From positions 1,240,001 through 1,304,000 of the forward strand of contig NC_013595.1 in the NCBI RefSeq assembly GCF_000024865.1: 64,000 nucleotides of DNA, read 5' to 3'. Every line of letters begins with the position of its first letter. Position 1 is the stretch's first letter. This document shows, one piece after another, positions 53,199-61,441 of this stretch. Origin of the DNA: Streptosporangium roseum DSM 43021. Lineage in GTDB: Bacteria; Actinomycetota; Actinomycetes; Streptosporangiales; Streptosporangiaceae. The notes beneath the pieces are model-generated. The model saw only the letters and a list, made by a program, of their open reading frames with translations. It made no database searches and was not told the origin of the DNA. The translations under genes were made by a program, and so were the position numbers.

Positions 53199-54176
53199 AT
53201 GGCCCAGACTCCCGTAAAGGTCACCGTCACCGGCGCCGCCGGTCAGATCGGCTACGCGCTGCTGTTCCGCATCGCGTCGGGCCAGTTGCTGGGCGCCGAC
53301 GTCCCGGTCAAGCTGAGCCTGCTGGAGATCCCGCAGGCGGTCAAGGCCGCCGAGGGCACCGCGATGGAGCTCGACGACTGCGCGTTCCCGCTGCTGAGCG
53401 GCATCGAGGTCACCGACGACGCCAACAAGGCCTTCGACGGCGCCAGCGTCGCGCTGCTGGTCGGCGCCCGCCCGCGTACGGCCGGGATGGAGCGCGGCGA
53501 CCTGCTCCAGGCCAACGGCGGCATCTTCGGCCCGCAGGGCAAGGCGATCAACGACAACGCGGCCGACGACATCCGCGTCCTGGTCGTGGGCAACCCGGCG
53601 AACACCAACTCGCTGATCGCCCAGCAGCACGCCCCGGACGTCCCGGCGGAGCGCTTCACGGCGATGACCCGCCTGGACCACAACCGCGCGCTGTCCCAGC
53701 TCGCGGCCAAGCTCCAGGTCCCGGTCGCCGAGATCAAGAAGATGACCATCTGGGGCAACCACTCCGCCACGCAGTACCCCGACCTGTTCCACGCCGAGGT
53801 CGGCGGCAAGATCGCCGCCGAGCAGGTGGACGAGGCCTGGCTGCGCGACACCTTCATCCCGACCGTCGCCAAGCGCGGCGCCGCGATCATCGAGGCCCGG
53901 GGCGCGTCCTCGGCCGCCTCCGCCGCCAACGCCGCGATCGACCACGTCTTCGACTGGGTCAACGGCACCGAGTGGACCTCCGCCGCGATCCCCTCCGACG
54001 GCTCGTACGGCGTGCCCGAGGGCCTCATCTCCTCCTTCCCCGTCGCCTCGCGCGACGGCAAGTGGGAGATCATCCAGGGCCTGGAGATCGACGCCTTCTC
54101 CCGCGAGCGCATCGACGCCTCGGTGCGCGAGCTCGAAGAGGAGCGCGCCGCCGTCCGCGAGCTCGGTCTCATCTGA
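53199..54176 (+). CDS. mdh: Malate dehydrogenase
   Basis: A 325-residue NAD-dependent enzyme interconverting malate and oxaloacetate. It begins VKVTVTGAAGQIGYALLFRIASG (dinucleotide site), with GARPRTAGMERGDLL, VVGNPANTNSLIA, TRLDHNRALSQLA and the catalytic His in WGNHSATQYPD. This is the MDH group related to cytosolic enzymes, typical of actinomycetes. The ATG follows GGGGGAAGG. It lies 41 bp after the exporter gene but is functionally tied to citA and icd. Confidence 0.97.
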   Translation: MAQTPVKVTVTGAAGQIGYALLFRIASGQLLGADVPVKLSLLEIPQAVKAAEGTAMELDDCAFPLLSGIEVTDDANKAFDGASVALLVGARPRTAGMERGDLLQANGGIFGPQGKAINDNAADDIRVLVVGNPANTNSLIAQQHAPDVPAERFTAMTRLDHNRALSQLAAKLQVPVAEIKKMTIWGNHSATQYPDLFHAEVGGKIAAEQVDEAWLRDTFIPTVAKRGAAIIEARGASSAASAANAAIDHVFDWVNGTEWTSAAIPSDGSYGVPEGLISSFPVASRDGKWEIIQGLEIDAFSRERIDASVRELEEERAAVRELGLI

Positions 54177-54203
54177 GCCCGCGCGAACTCCGCTGAGCCC
54201 GAG

Positions 54204-54235
54204 GAAAGGGGCCCCGGTCCGCCGGGGACCCTTTC
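54204..54235 (+). terminator. Terminator after mdh
   Basis: GAAAGGGGCCCCGG and CCGGGGACCCTTTC pair with one mismatch in 14 around a four-base loop, 28 bases after the mdh stop codon. Confidence 0.8.
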
Positions 54236-54329
54236 GCGTGCCCGGAGGCCCCGGAGACCCAGGCCGGGACGGAGCCCGTACGGCGAATTGGCGGCGTGTC
54301 GATCATGCCGCGAGACGGCGCCCCGGCGT

Positions 54330-54343
54330 TCAATGATCATTGA
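54330..54343. promoter_or_regulatory. 14-bp perfect palindrome before the DUF11-type gene
   Basis: TCAATGATCATTGA is a perfect palindrome ending 14 bases before the GTG start at 54358. It is AT-rich in GC-rich surroundings and could be an operator, or chance. Confidence 0.35.
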
Positions 54344-54357
54344 GGGTCGGGGGATCG

Positions 54358-55182
54358 GTGTTCATGGCGCATGGTGCGGCGCGGGTCGTCGTTGGAATTG
54401 TCAGTCTTGCTCTCGTCGGAGCACCCGAGGCGGTGCTGGCGGAGCCGGGGAAAAGGGATGTCAGCGGAGCGGATCTGTCCGTTCGGCTGGAGACCTCGCC
54501 GAGGGTCGCGCAACCGGGGCAGCCGCTTCTCTACCGAGCAGAGGTGCACAACACCGGGCCCGAGGACGCCGTGCTGCCCCTGCTCACCATCAGCCTGCCC
54601 GAGGGGGTGGAGATCCTCCGCGTCGACGTCGCCGAGTGCCGTCCGGGCGCGACGGCCAGCGAGGTGGTCTGCGCCTCGCAGCAGGACGTCGTGGCCGGGA
54701 CCAGCGGAGGGGTGACGATCAGCGGCCTGGTCCGTCCGGGCGCGCGCGGCCCGCTGGAGGCGACCGCGACGCTCTCCTCGGAGATCGTCGACGCGAACGA
54801 GGGGAACAACTCCGACCAGACGATGACCCCGGTGGACGAGGGGGCGGACCTGGCGGTCCGGCTGTCACGCAGGGCGCGTGCCGGCCGGCTGTTCATGATG
54901 GGCGCCGTGGTCCGCAACCGGGGGCCCCGGGTGGTCCGCGACGCCGCGCTCTTCTTTCACACCAAGAGGGCGCGGTTGCTGTCGGCGAAGGGGGCGCGCT
55001 GCCGGTCGTATCCCGGCCTCGTCGGCTGCAAGCTGCGCGCGGTCCGTTCCGGCAAGCGGGTCAGCCTCCGCCTCGCCTTCCGCGCCCACAGGCACGCGCT
55101 GAGGGCCAAGGCGACCGTCTACTCCACCCACGTGGGCGACCGCCGCCCCGCCAACAACATGGCCCGCATCAACCTGCGCTAG
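54358..55182 (+). CDS. Secreted protein with two CARDB/DUF11-type domains
   Basis: A 274-residue protein with a signal peptide (1-~29, ending AVLA). The mature part has an Ig-like DUF11/CARDB domain (~38-160: ADLSVRLETSPRVAQPGQPLLYRAEVHNTGPEDA, then VDANEGNNSDQTMTPVDEG) and a second similar domain (~165-274: ADLAVRLSRRARAGRLFMMGAVVRNRGPR). The second is strongly basic and ends VGDRRPANNMARINLR. There is no anchor. It is probably a wall or surface adhesion module. GTG at 54358 and ATG at 54364 are both possible. The stop overlaps the convergent galE stop by four bases. Confidence 0.75.
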   Translation: MFMAHGAARVVVGIVSLALVGAPEAVLAEPGKRDVSGADLSVRLETSPRVAQPGQPLLYRAEVHNTGPEDAVLPLLTISLPEGVEILRVDVAECRPGATASEVVCASQQDVVAGTSGGVTISGLVRPGARGPLEATATLSSEIVDANEGNNSDQTMTPVDEGADLAVRLSRRARAGRLFMMGAVVRNRGPRVVRDAALFFHTKRARLLSAKGARCRSYPGLVGCKLRAVRSGKRVSLRLAFRAHRHALRAKATVYSTHVGDRRPANNMARINLR

Positions 55183-56144
55183 ACGTGCTTGGGCAGGGCG
55201 GCCCAGGCGTCGGCGACGATGTCCCGGACGGACGGATGCTCCGGCTTCCAGCCGAGCTCCCGCTGGATCTTCTCCGAGGAGGCCACCAGCACCGCCGGAT
55301 CGCCGGCCCGGCGCTCGCGCACGACCGCCGGGATCTCGTGCCCGGTGACCTCGCGGCACACCGCCAGAACCTCCCGCACCGAGAAACCCGTGCCGTTGCC
55401 CAGGTTGTAGATCTTGTGTTCCCCCGGCGAGCAGGCCTCCAGGGCGAGCAGGTGGGCCCGCGCCAGATCGCCCACATGGATGTAGTCGCGGACGCATGTC
55501 CCGTCCGGGGTCGGGTAGTCCGTGCCGAACATGCTGACCGACTCGCGCCCGCCGAGTGCGACGGCGAGGAGGTTGGGGATCAGGTGGGTCTCCACGGTGT
55601 GTCGTTCGCGGTAGACCCGCCCGTCCCCACCGGTGTGGGCGCCGCCCACGTTGAAGTAGCGCAGGCTCACCGCGGCCAGGCCGTACATCCCGGCGAAGGT
55701 GGTCAGCGCGGTGTCGACCGCCAGCTTGGACGCGCCGTAGGGGTTGGTCGGCCGGGTGGGGTCGGTCTCCACGACCGGGGAGCGCTCCGGCTCGCCGTAG
55801 GTGGCGGCGGTGGAGGAGAACACGATCCGGCCGACCCCGGCGGTCCGCATGGCGTCGAGCAGGGACAGGGTCCCGCCGAGGTTGTGCGCCCAGTAGAGTC
55901 CGGGCCTCTCCACCGACTCCCCGACCAGGGACTTCGCCGCGAAGTGGAGCACGCCGTCCATCCCGGGCAGCACGTCCGCGGCCTCGGTGACCGACCCTTC
56001 CACGAAGCGGGCGCCCGCCGGCACCGCGTCCGCGTGGCCGGTGGAGAGGTCGTCCAGCACGGTGACCTGATGGCCCGCCTCGACGAGTTGCGCCGCGACG
56101 ACGCTCCCGATGTATCCGGCGCCTCCGGTGACCAGCAGCTTCAC
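55179..56144 (-). CDS. galE: UDP-glucose 4-epimerase
   Basis: A 321-residue extended SDR that interconverts UDP-glucose and UDP-galactose. It begins KLLVTGGAGYIGSVVAAQLVEAG (NAD site). The catalytic Ser-Ser-Thr is in VFSSTAATYGEPE, and Tyr-x3-Lys is in NPYGASKLAVD. LRYFNVGGAH and CVRDYIHVGDLARAH are diagnostic of GalE. The GTG start is at 56144 behind AGGAGG. It may supply sugars for wall polymers such as that made by the transferase at the left edge of the window. Confidence 0.95.
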   Translation of the reverse strand: MKLLVTGGAGYIGSVVAAQLVEAGHQVTVLDDLSTGHADAVPAGARFVEGSVTEAADVLPGMDGVLHFAAKSLVGESVERPGLYWAHNLGGTLSLLDAMRTAGVGRIVFSSTAATYGEPERSPVVETDPTRPTNPYGASKLAVDTALTTFAGMYGLAAVSLRYFNVGGAHTGGDGRVYRERHTVETHLIPNLLAVALGGRESVSMFGTDYPTPDGTCVRDYIHVGDLARAHLLALEACSPGEHKIYNLGNGTGFSVREVLAVCREVTGHEIPAVVRERRAGDPAVLVASSEKIQRELGWKPEHPSVRDIVADAWAALPKHV

Positions 56145-56266
56145 GGAGCCTCCTGTTTGATGATGTCTGAATGTGTTTATTTTTGTAAGGCTACTGCCAG
56201 CATATGCTGGCACATCAAATATCGGCCACAGTCGGAACGGGCGACGGCCATGACGGAGACAGTCTC

Positions 56267-57868
56267 GTGAACAGCGTCCTGGCGAACATCGCCTTGGTCA
56301 TGCTTTTCGTATTGATCGGGGGGTTCTTCGCCGCCGCCGAGATGGCCATGGTCTCCCTCAGGGAGAGCCAGGTGCGCAGGCTCGACACCCGGGGCCGTAG
56401 AGGGGCGAGGGCGGCCAAGCTCGCCCGCGATCCCAACCGGTTCCTGTCGGCGGTGCAGATCGGGGTCACCGTGGCGACCATGCTGTCGGCGGCGTTCGGC
56501 GCCGACACCCTCGCCAAGGACCTCATCCCGGTCGTGGACGGCTGGGGCGTGCCCGAGGCCGTCTCGGCCCCCCTCTCCCTGGTGCTGGTGACGCTGGCGA
56601 TCTCCTACGCCTCGCTGGTTCTGGGGGAGCTCGCGCCCAAGCGGATCGCCCGGCAGCGGGCCGAAGGGATCTCGCTGCTGGTCGCGCCGTTCCTGGACCG
56701 GATGGCCGTGCTGTCCAGGCCGATCATCTGGGGCCTGTCCAAGTCCACCGACGGCGTGGTCAAACTGCTCGGCGGCAACCCGGAGGCCGACCGCGAGGAG
56801 ATCTCCACCGAGGAACTGCGCGACATGGTGGTCGGCCACCAGGAGCTCACCCTGGACGAGCGGCACCTGATCGCGGAGGTCTTCGCGGCGGGCAAGCGGC
56901 AGCTCCGCGAGGTGATGCTGCCGCGCACCGAGGTGGAGTTCATGTCCGCCGACACCCGGCTGGCCGAGGCCGCCGTCCTGGCCGCGGCCATGCCGCACTC
57001 CCGCTTCCCCATCTACCGCGACTCCTACGATGACATCGTGGGCTTCGTCCACATCCGGGACCTGCTGGATCCGGTGCTGACCGGGTCGATCGAGCCGATC
57101 AGCGAGCTGGTGCCGATCCGGCCGGTCAAGCTGGTCCCCACCAGCAAGCGGGTGCTGGCCACGCTGTCGGAGATGCGCGGGGAGGGGCACCACCTGGCGA
57201 TCGTGGTCGACGAGTACGGCGGCACCGCCGGGATCGTCACCCTGGAGGACCTGGTCGAGGAGCTCATCGGCGACATCCGTGACGAGCACGACGTCGAGGA
57301 CGAGCAGGTCGTGCTGCCCGCCGGGGAGGTCGAGCTCGACGGGCTGGCCAACCTCGACGAGGTGGCGACCGAGACCGGGATCCGGCTGGCCGACGGCCCC
57401 TACGAGACCCTTGGCGGGTTCGTCATGGCGGCCCTGGGGCATCTGCCGACCCTGGGGGAGCGGGTGGAGATACCGGGGTTCGAGATGTCGGTCACGGACA
57501 TGGACGGCCGCAGGGTCTCCCGGGTCCGCATCAAGCGCCGGACCGTCCCGCCGGAGACCCCGGACACTCCCGCCCCGGACGCCTCCTCCCCGGGTACTCC
57601 CGCCCCGGGCACCTCCTCCCCGGACGCCTCCTCCCCGGGTACTCCCGCCCCGGGCACCTCCTCCCCGGACGCCTCCTCCCCGGGTACTCCCGCCCCGGGC
57701 ACCTCCTCCCCGGACGCCTCCTCCCCGGGTACTCCCGCCCCGGGCACCTCCTCCCCGGGCACCTCCTCCCCGGGCACCTCCTCCCCGGGCACTCGGGCAC
57801 CGGGCGCCTCGCCGCCGGACACGCCGGCCGCTTTCGGGCCGGAGGCGCCGTTCACTCCGGACACCTGA
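56267..57868 (+). CDS. CNNM/HlyC-CorC family transporter-like protein with repeat tail
   Basis: A 533-residue protein. The CNNM (DUF21) membrane domain (~1-185) has three to four helices, with FFAAAEMAMVSLRESQVRRL and VLGELAPKRIA. A CBS-domain pair (~195-325: VMLPRTEVEFMSAD, RFPIYRDSYDDIVGFVHIRDLL, VDEYGGTAGIVTLEDLVEELIGDI) and the CorC_HlyC C-terminal domain (~335-420) follow. Relatives move magnesium or cobalt out of the cell. The last ~110 residues are a Pro/Ser/Gly/Thr tail made by the 45-bp minisatellite. The GTG at 56267 is preferred over an in-frame start at 56204. It is divergent from galE. Confidence 0.88.
   Translation: MNSVLANIALVMLFVLIGGFFAAAEMAMVSLRESQVRRLDTRGRRGARAAKLARDPNRFLSAVQIGVTVATMLSAAFGADTLAKDLIPVVDGWGVPEAVSAPLSLVLVTLAISYASLVLGELAPKRIARQRAEGISLLVAPFLDRMAVLSRPIIWGLSKSTDGVVKLLGGNPEADREEISTEELRDMVVGHQELTLDERHLIAEVFAAGKRQLREVMLPRTEVEFMSADTRLAEAAVLAAAMPHSRFPIYRDSYDDIVGFVHIRDLLDPVLTGSIEPISELVPIRPVKLVPTSKRVLATLSEMRGEGHHLAIVVDEYGGTAGIVTLEDLVEELIGDIRDEHDVEDEQVVLPAGEVELDGLANLDEVATETGIRLADGPYETLGGFVMAALGHLPTLGERVEIPGFEMSVTDMDGRRVSRVRIKRRTVPPETPDTPAPDASSPGTPAPGTSSPDASSPGTPAPGTSSPDASSPGTPAPGTSSPDASSPGTPAPGTSSPGTSSPGTSSPGTRAPGASPPDTPAAFGPEAPFTPDT
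57578..57787 (+). repeat. 45-bp in-frame minisatellite in the CNNM gene tail
   Basis: Four 45-base units (starting 57578, 57623, 57668 and 57713) are essentially identical and encode DASSPGTPAPGTSSP. They are followed by further 15-base GTSSP units. The near-identity of the copies implies recent slippage or unequal exchange, so copy number likely varies. Confidence 0.88.
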
Positions 57869-57882
57869 CACAATTACGTGCT

Positions 57883-58887
57883 ATGGCCAGTCCCCGTGTC
57901 CTCTCCGGAATCCAGCCCACCGCAGACTCCTTCCACCTGGGCAACTACCTCGGTGCCGTGCGGCAGTACGTCGCGATGCAGGAGGGGCACGACGCGTTCT
58001 ACTGCGTCGTCGACCTGCACGCGATCACGGTGGACTACCAGCCGGAGACGCTGCGCCGGCGCACCAGGGTCGCCGCCGCCCAGCTCTTCGCCGCCGGTCT
58101 GGACCCGGAGCGCTCCACGGTCTTCGTGCAGAGCCACGTCCGCGAGCACAGCGAGCTGGCCTGGGTGCTGATCTGCCTCACCGGCATGGGCGAGGCCGGC
58201 CGGATGACCCAGTTCAAGGACAAGTCGGCGAAGTCCGGTGAGAGCTCGGCCAGCGTCGGCCTGTTCACCTACCCGATCCTTCAGGCCGCCGACATCCTGC
58301 TCTACCAGGCCGACAAGGTCCCGGTCGGGGCCGACCAGAAGCAGCACCTGGAGCTCACCCGCGACCTCGCGCAGCGCTTCAACCACCGCTTCGGCGAGAC
58401 CTTCACGCTGCCCAAGCCGCACATCGTCGCGGGCGTCGAGAAGATCACCGACCTGCAGGATCCCACGGCCAAGATGTCCAAGTCGTCGTCCTCGCCCGGC
58501 GGCATCCTGGACCTGCTGGAGCAGCCGGGGCCGCTCCGCAAGAAGGTCATGCGCGCGGTCACCGACACCGGCTCGGAGGTCCTCGCCGACGACGAGAACA
58601 AGCCCGGCGTCACCAACCTGCTCCGCATCCAGTCCGCGCTGACCGGCACGCCGATCTCCGAGCTTGAGGCCCGATACGCCGGGCAGGGATACGGCGCCTT
58701 CAAGAAGGACGTGGCCGAGGTCGTCGTCGACACCTTCACGCCGATCCGGGAGCGGACCGAGAAGCTGCTGGCCGACGAGGCCGAGCTCGACAGGATGCTC
58801 GCCGTCGGCGCCGCTCGGGCCCGCGCCGTGGCCGCCGAGACCATGACCAGGGTCCGCGACCGGGTGGGGTTCCTGCCCACCCTCTGA
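57883..58887 (+). CDS. trpS: Tryptophanyl-tRNA synthetase
   Basis: A 334-residue class I synthetase charging tRNA-Trp. The HIGH-type motif is FHLGN (17-21) after RVLSGIQPTAD, and the KMSKS loop is at 197-201. VPVGADQKQHLELTRDLAQRFN and TYPILQAADILLY are typical. It starts 14 bp after the CNNM stop codon with no Shine-Dalgarno sequence I can see, so its own promoter or translational read-on is possible. Confidence 0.97.
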   Translation: MASPRVLSGIQPTADSFHLGNYLGAVRQYVAMQEGHDAFYCVVDLHAITVDYQPETLRRRTRVAAAQLFAAGLDPERSTVFVQSHVREHSELAWVLICLTGMGEAGRMTQFKDKSAKSGESSASVGLFTYPILQAADILLYQADKVPVGADQKQHLELTRDLAQRFNHRFGETFTLPKPHIVAGVEKITDLQDPTAKMSKSSSSPGGILDLLEQPGPLRKKVMRAVTDTGSEVLADDENKPGVTNLLRIQSALTGTPISELEARYAGQGYGAFKKDVAEVVVDTFTPIRERTEKLLADEAELDRMLAVGAARARAVAAETMTRVRDRVGFLPTL

Positions 58888-59008
58888 CCTGCCGGGGGCT
58901 CGGTCCGCCGATCCGCCGGGGGCTCGTTCCGCCCGCCGCTCCGCCGCTGCCGGAGATCATCCGCATGACGTGGTCGCGTCCACGTACGGCGGGGCGGTAA
59001 TTGGGTAG

Positions 59009-59953
59009 GTGACGCGAGTGACGAGCGTGCAGGAACGGATCGAGGTGCTCCGCGAGTGGGGCCGGTCGAAGGTCGGCTCCACCCGGGTCCGGTGGCCCTG
59101 GGTCGATCATCTGATCAGGACCGTGCATCGGTACCAGATCCAGTCCGGTGACCGGCTGGCCGGGGCGGTGACCTATTTCGCGTTCCTGTCGTTCTTCCCG
59201 ATCATCGCGCTGGCGTTCGCGGTCTTCGGTTTCTTCCTGTCCGTCCGGCCGGACGCCATCAGGACCCTGCAGCAGGCCATCGACCAGTATCTGCCCGGCC
59301 TCGCCGACCAGCTCCCGATCCAGCAGATCGCCGACTCCCGGGCCAGCGCCGGGGTGATCGGCCTGGTCGGCCTGCTCTACGCGGGGCTCGGCGCCGTCGA
59401 CGCCCTGCGCGGCGCGCTCCGCGAGATCTCCATGACCACCGAGCCGCCCCTCAACTTCTTCCTGGCCAAGCTCCGTGACCTGGCAGCCCTGATCCTGGTC
59501 GGCATCACGATGATCGCCTCGGTGCTGGTCGGCGGTTTCGCGACCCAGGCCAGCGGGACCGTGTCCGAGTGGCTGGGCCTGTCGCAGTCGATGATCGGAA
59601 GCGGCTCGATCTGGTTCGCCGGCCTGGCCGTCAGCATCCTGGCGGACACCGTCCTCTTCGTGATCATCCTGCGCTGGATGGGCCGGTCGAGGCAGCCGTT
59701 CCGGGTGGTGCTGCGCGGCGCGCTGCTGGGCGCGCTCGCCTTCGGTCTGCTCAAGCAGCTCGCCGCGCTGATCCTGTCGAGGACGCTCAACAACCCCATC
59801 TACGGGGTGTTCGCGGTGATGGTCGGGCTGCTGATCTGGATCAACCTCTCGGCCCGCGTGATCCTCTACGCGGCGGCCTGGACGGAGACCGCCTCGCTCG
59901 GCCCTCCGCCCGAGCCCACTCCGATCCCCACCGGCAGCGTCCCCCTCCAGTAG
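59009..59953 (+). CDS. YihY/BrkB family inner-membrane protein
   Basis: A 314-residue protein with about six hydrophobic helices. It contains RYQIQSGDRLAGAVTYFAFLSFFPIIALAFA, then GLLYAGLGAVDALRGAL and YGVFAVMVGLLIWINLSARVILYAAAWTET, the family signature. These proteins were once misnamed RNase BN; the real function is unresolved. The usual place after trpS in actinomycetes supports the call. The start is GTG at 59009; a second GTG lies four codons later. Confidence 0.9.
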   Translation: MTRVTSVQERIEVLREWGRSKVGSTRVRWPWVDHLIRTVHRYQIQSGDRLAGAVTYFAFLSFFPIIALAFAVFGFFLSVRPDAIRTLQQAIDQYLPGLADQLPIQQIADSRASAGVIGLVGLLYAGLGAVDALRGALREISMTTEPPLNFFLAKLRDLAALILVGITMIASVLVGGFATQASGTVSEWLGLSQSMIGSGSIWFAGLAVSILADTVLFVIILRWMGRSRQPFRVVLRGALLGALAFGLLKQLAALILSRTLNNPIYGVFAVMVGLLIWINLSARVILYAAAWTETASLGPPPEPTPIPTGSVPLQ

Positions 59954-59955
59954 GG

Positions 59956-59985
59956 CGGCCGCCGCCTCCTGCGGGTGGGCGGCCG
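59956..59985. terminator. Candidate hairpin between YihY and carboxypeptidase genes
   Basis: CGGCCGCC (59956-59963) and GGCGGCCG (59978-59985) are perfect eight-base arms around 14 bases, between two convergent genes. Confidence 0.4.
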
Positions 59986-60024
59986 TGCTTCCCGCCCGCC
60001 CCACCGGGACAGGCGGGGACAGGT

Positions 60025-61134
60025 CTAGCGGGACCGTCTGCGGATGCCGTACACCAGCCAGATCACGCCGCCGAGCAGGCCCGCGCCCAGCGCGTAGAGG
60101 CCCACGGCGGGGATCCCGCCGGAGCCGGACGCGGCTCCCGCGGCGTCGCCGGCGGGGGACGCCGACGTCACCGGACGCGTGGGGGTGGCGAGCGGGGTGG
60201 CCGGGCCGGTCGGCAGGGGGGCGGGTGCGGGGAGCGGGTCCACCAGCCGGCCGACCGGGACGGCCTTGCCGCGGGTGGCGAAGCCCCAGTCGAGCAGGTC
60301 GGCGACCTCGTCCCAGAAGTAACCCTCGTGCCGCATGACCGACACGATGATGGTGTGGCCGTTCCGCCTGGCCGCGCCGACGAAGCTGCCCAGGGCCTTG
60401 GAGGTCCAGCCGTTCTTGACGCCGATCATGCCCTTGTAGCGCCAGAGCAGCTTGTTGTGGTTGCCGATCTCGTAGTAGCCCTTGGGGGCGGGAAACTTAT
60501 CGACCTTCGTGCTGATATATCGCTGGAAATCGTCATTGGCCAGCCCGGCCCGGGCGATCAGCGCCAGGTCGTAGGCGGAGCTGCTCTGGCCCGGCTTGTC
60601 CAGCCCGCTCGGTGTCTTGGCCACCGTGTCGAAGGCCTGGAGCCGCTGAGCCTCGGTGTTCATGTCCCGCAGCGTCTTGGCCAGACCGCCGTTGGCCTCG
60701 GCCAGCGCCATCGCGCAGTCGTTCCCCGAGACCAGCATCAACGCCTTGAACAGGTCGTCCACGGTGTAGATGGGCTTGGAGACCAGGCCGACGGCGCTGC
60801 CCTCCTCGTTCACGGCACGGCTGCTCGGCTTGACCTTCAGGTCCTTGTCGAGCTTGGGGATGAGAGTGAGCGCGGTCAGGGCCTTGAGCGTGCTCGCCGG
60901 GAGGTAGCGCCCGTGGGGGTCCTTGGCGGCGAGCACCTCCCCGGTTTCGGCGTCCGCGACCACGTAGGACTTGGCGGCCGTCTTCGGCGGCGCCTTCACT
61001 CCCGCCGGGCTGACGAGGCCCCGGCCGCCGAGATCCTTGCCGCCGACCGGCCCGTTCTCGGCATGCGCGGAAACGCCCAGGAAGGTGGTCGCCGCGAGCA
61101 GCACCCCGACGGGCGCGACGTATTTCATCCCCAT
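60025..61134 (-). CDS. D-alanyl-D-alanine carboxypeptidase (PBP5/6 type)
   Basis: A 369-residue serine DD-peptidase trimming peptidoglycan stem peptides. Signal peptide ~1-26 (ending VSAHA). Active-site motifs: SxxK at Ser81-Lys84 (ASTLKALTA), SxN at Ser136-Asn138 (VSGNDC), and KNG at 240-242 in place of KTG. A Pro-rich linker and a C-terminal membrane helix (~345-365, LGAGLLGGVIWLVYG) with a basic end anchor it outside the cell. The ATG at 61134 is used; an in-frame upstream extension gives no signal peptide. It is divergent from the SCO4848-like gene, as in Streptomyces. Confidence 0.92.
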   Translation of the reverse strand: MGMKYVAPVGVLLAATTFLGVSAHAENGPVGGKDLGGRGLVSPAGVKAPPKTAAKSYVVADAETGEVLAAKDPHGRYLPASTLKALTALTLIPKLDKDLKVKPSSRAVNEEGSAVGLVSKPIYTVDDLFKALMLVSGNDCAMALAEANGGLAKTLRDMNTEAQRLQAFDTVAKTPSGLDKPGQSSSAYDLALIARAGLANDDFQRYISTKVDKFPAPKGYYEIGNHNKLLWRYKGMIGVKNGWTSKALGSFVGAARRNGHTIIVSVMRHEGYFWDEVADLLDWGFATRGKAVPVGRLVDPLPAPAPLPTGPATPLATPTRPVTSASPAGDAAGAASGSGGIPAVGLYALGAGLLGGVIWLVYGIRRRSR

Positions 61135-61222
61135 AGTGATCTCAGGGTAGCTTCGTGCCGATTCGTATGCGGTGACCCACACGCTGACCTGGGGACAGAA
61201 CAGGCAACGGAATACTGATGTC

Positions 61223-61441
61223 ATGCAAATGTCGCGAAAGATCGCCGGATTCCTGGTCGCCCTCGCCGCCTTCATGATCTTCGAGTGGGTCAACCTCGGC
61301 TTCAACCTCGCGGACGGTCACCCGACGGCCTTCTACGTGGTGCACGGCATCCTGGTCGCCGTGAACATCATCCTGGCGATCGTGCTGGGCGTGATCGGCC
61401 TACGCGGACTGGTTAAGCGCCCGCAGGGTCCTCCGGTGTAG
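61223..61441 (+). CDS. SCO4848-like small membrane protein
   Basis: A 72-residue protein with two membrane helices (IAGFLVALAAFMIFEWVNLGF and VVHGILVAVNIILAIVLGVIGLRGL) joined by NLADGHPTAFY. The layout and place next to the DD-carboxypeptidase gene fit the SCO4848 family. Function unknown. ATG codons at 61223 and 61229 are both possible; the Shine-Dalgarno sequence is weak. The last 42 bases overlap the convergent peptide-ligase gene. Confidence 0.8.
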   Translation: MQMSRKIAGFLVALAAFMIFEWVNLGFNLADGHPTAFYVVHGILVAVNIILAIVLGVIGLRGLVKRPQGPPV

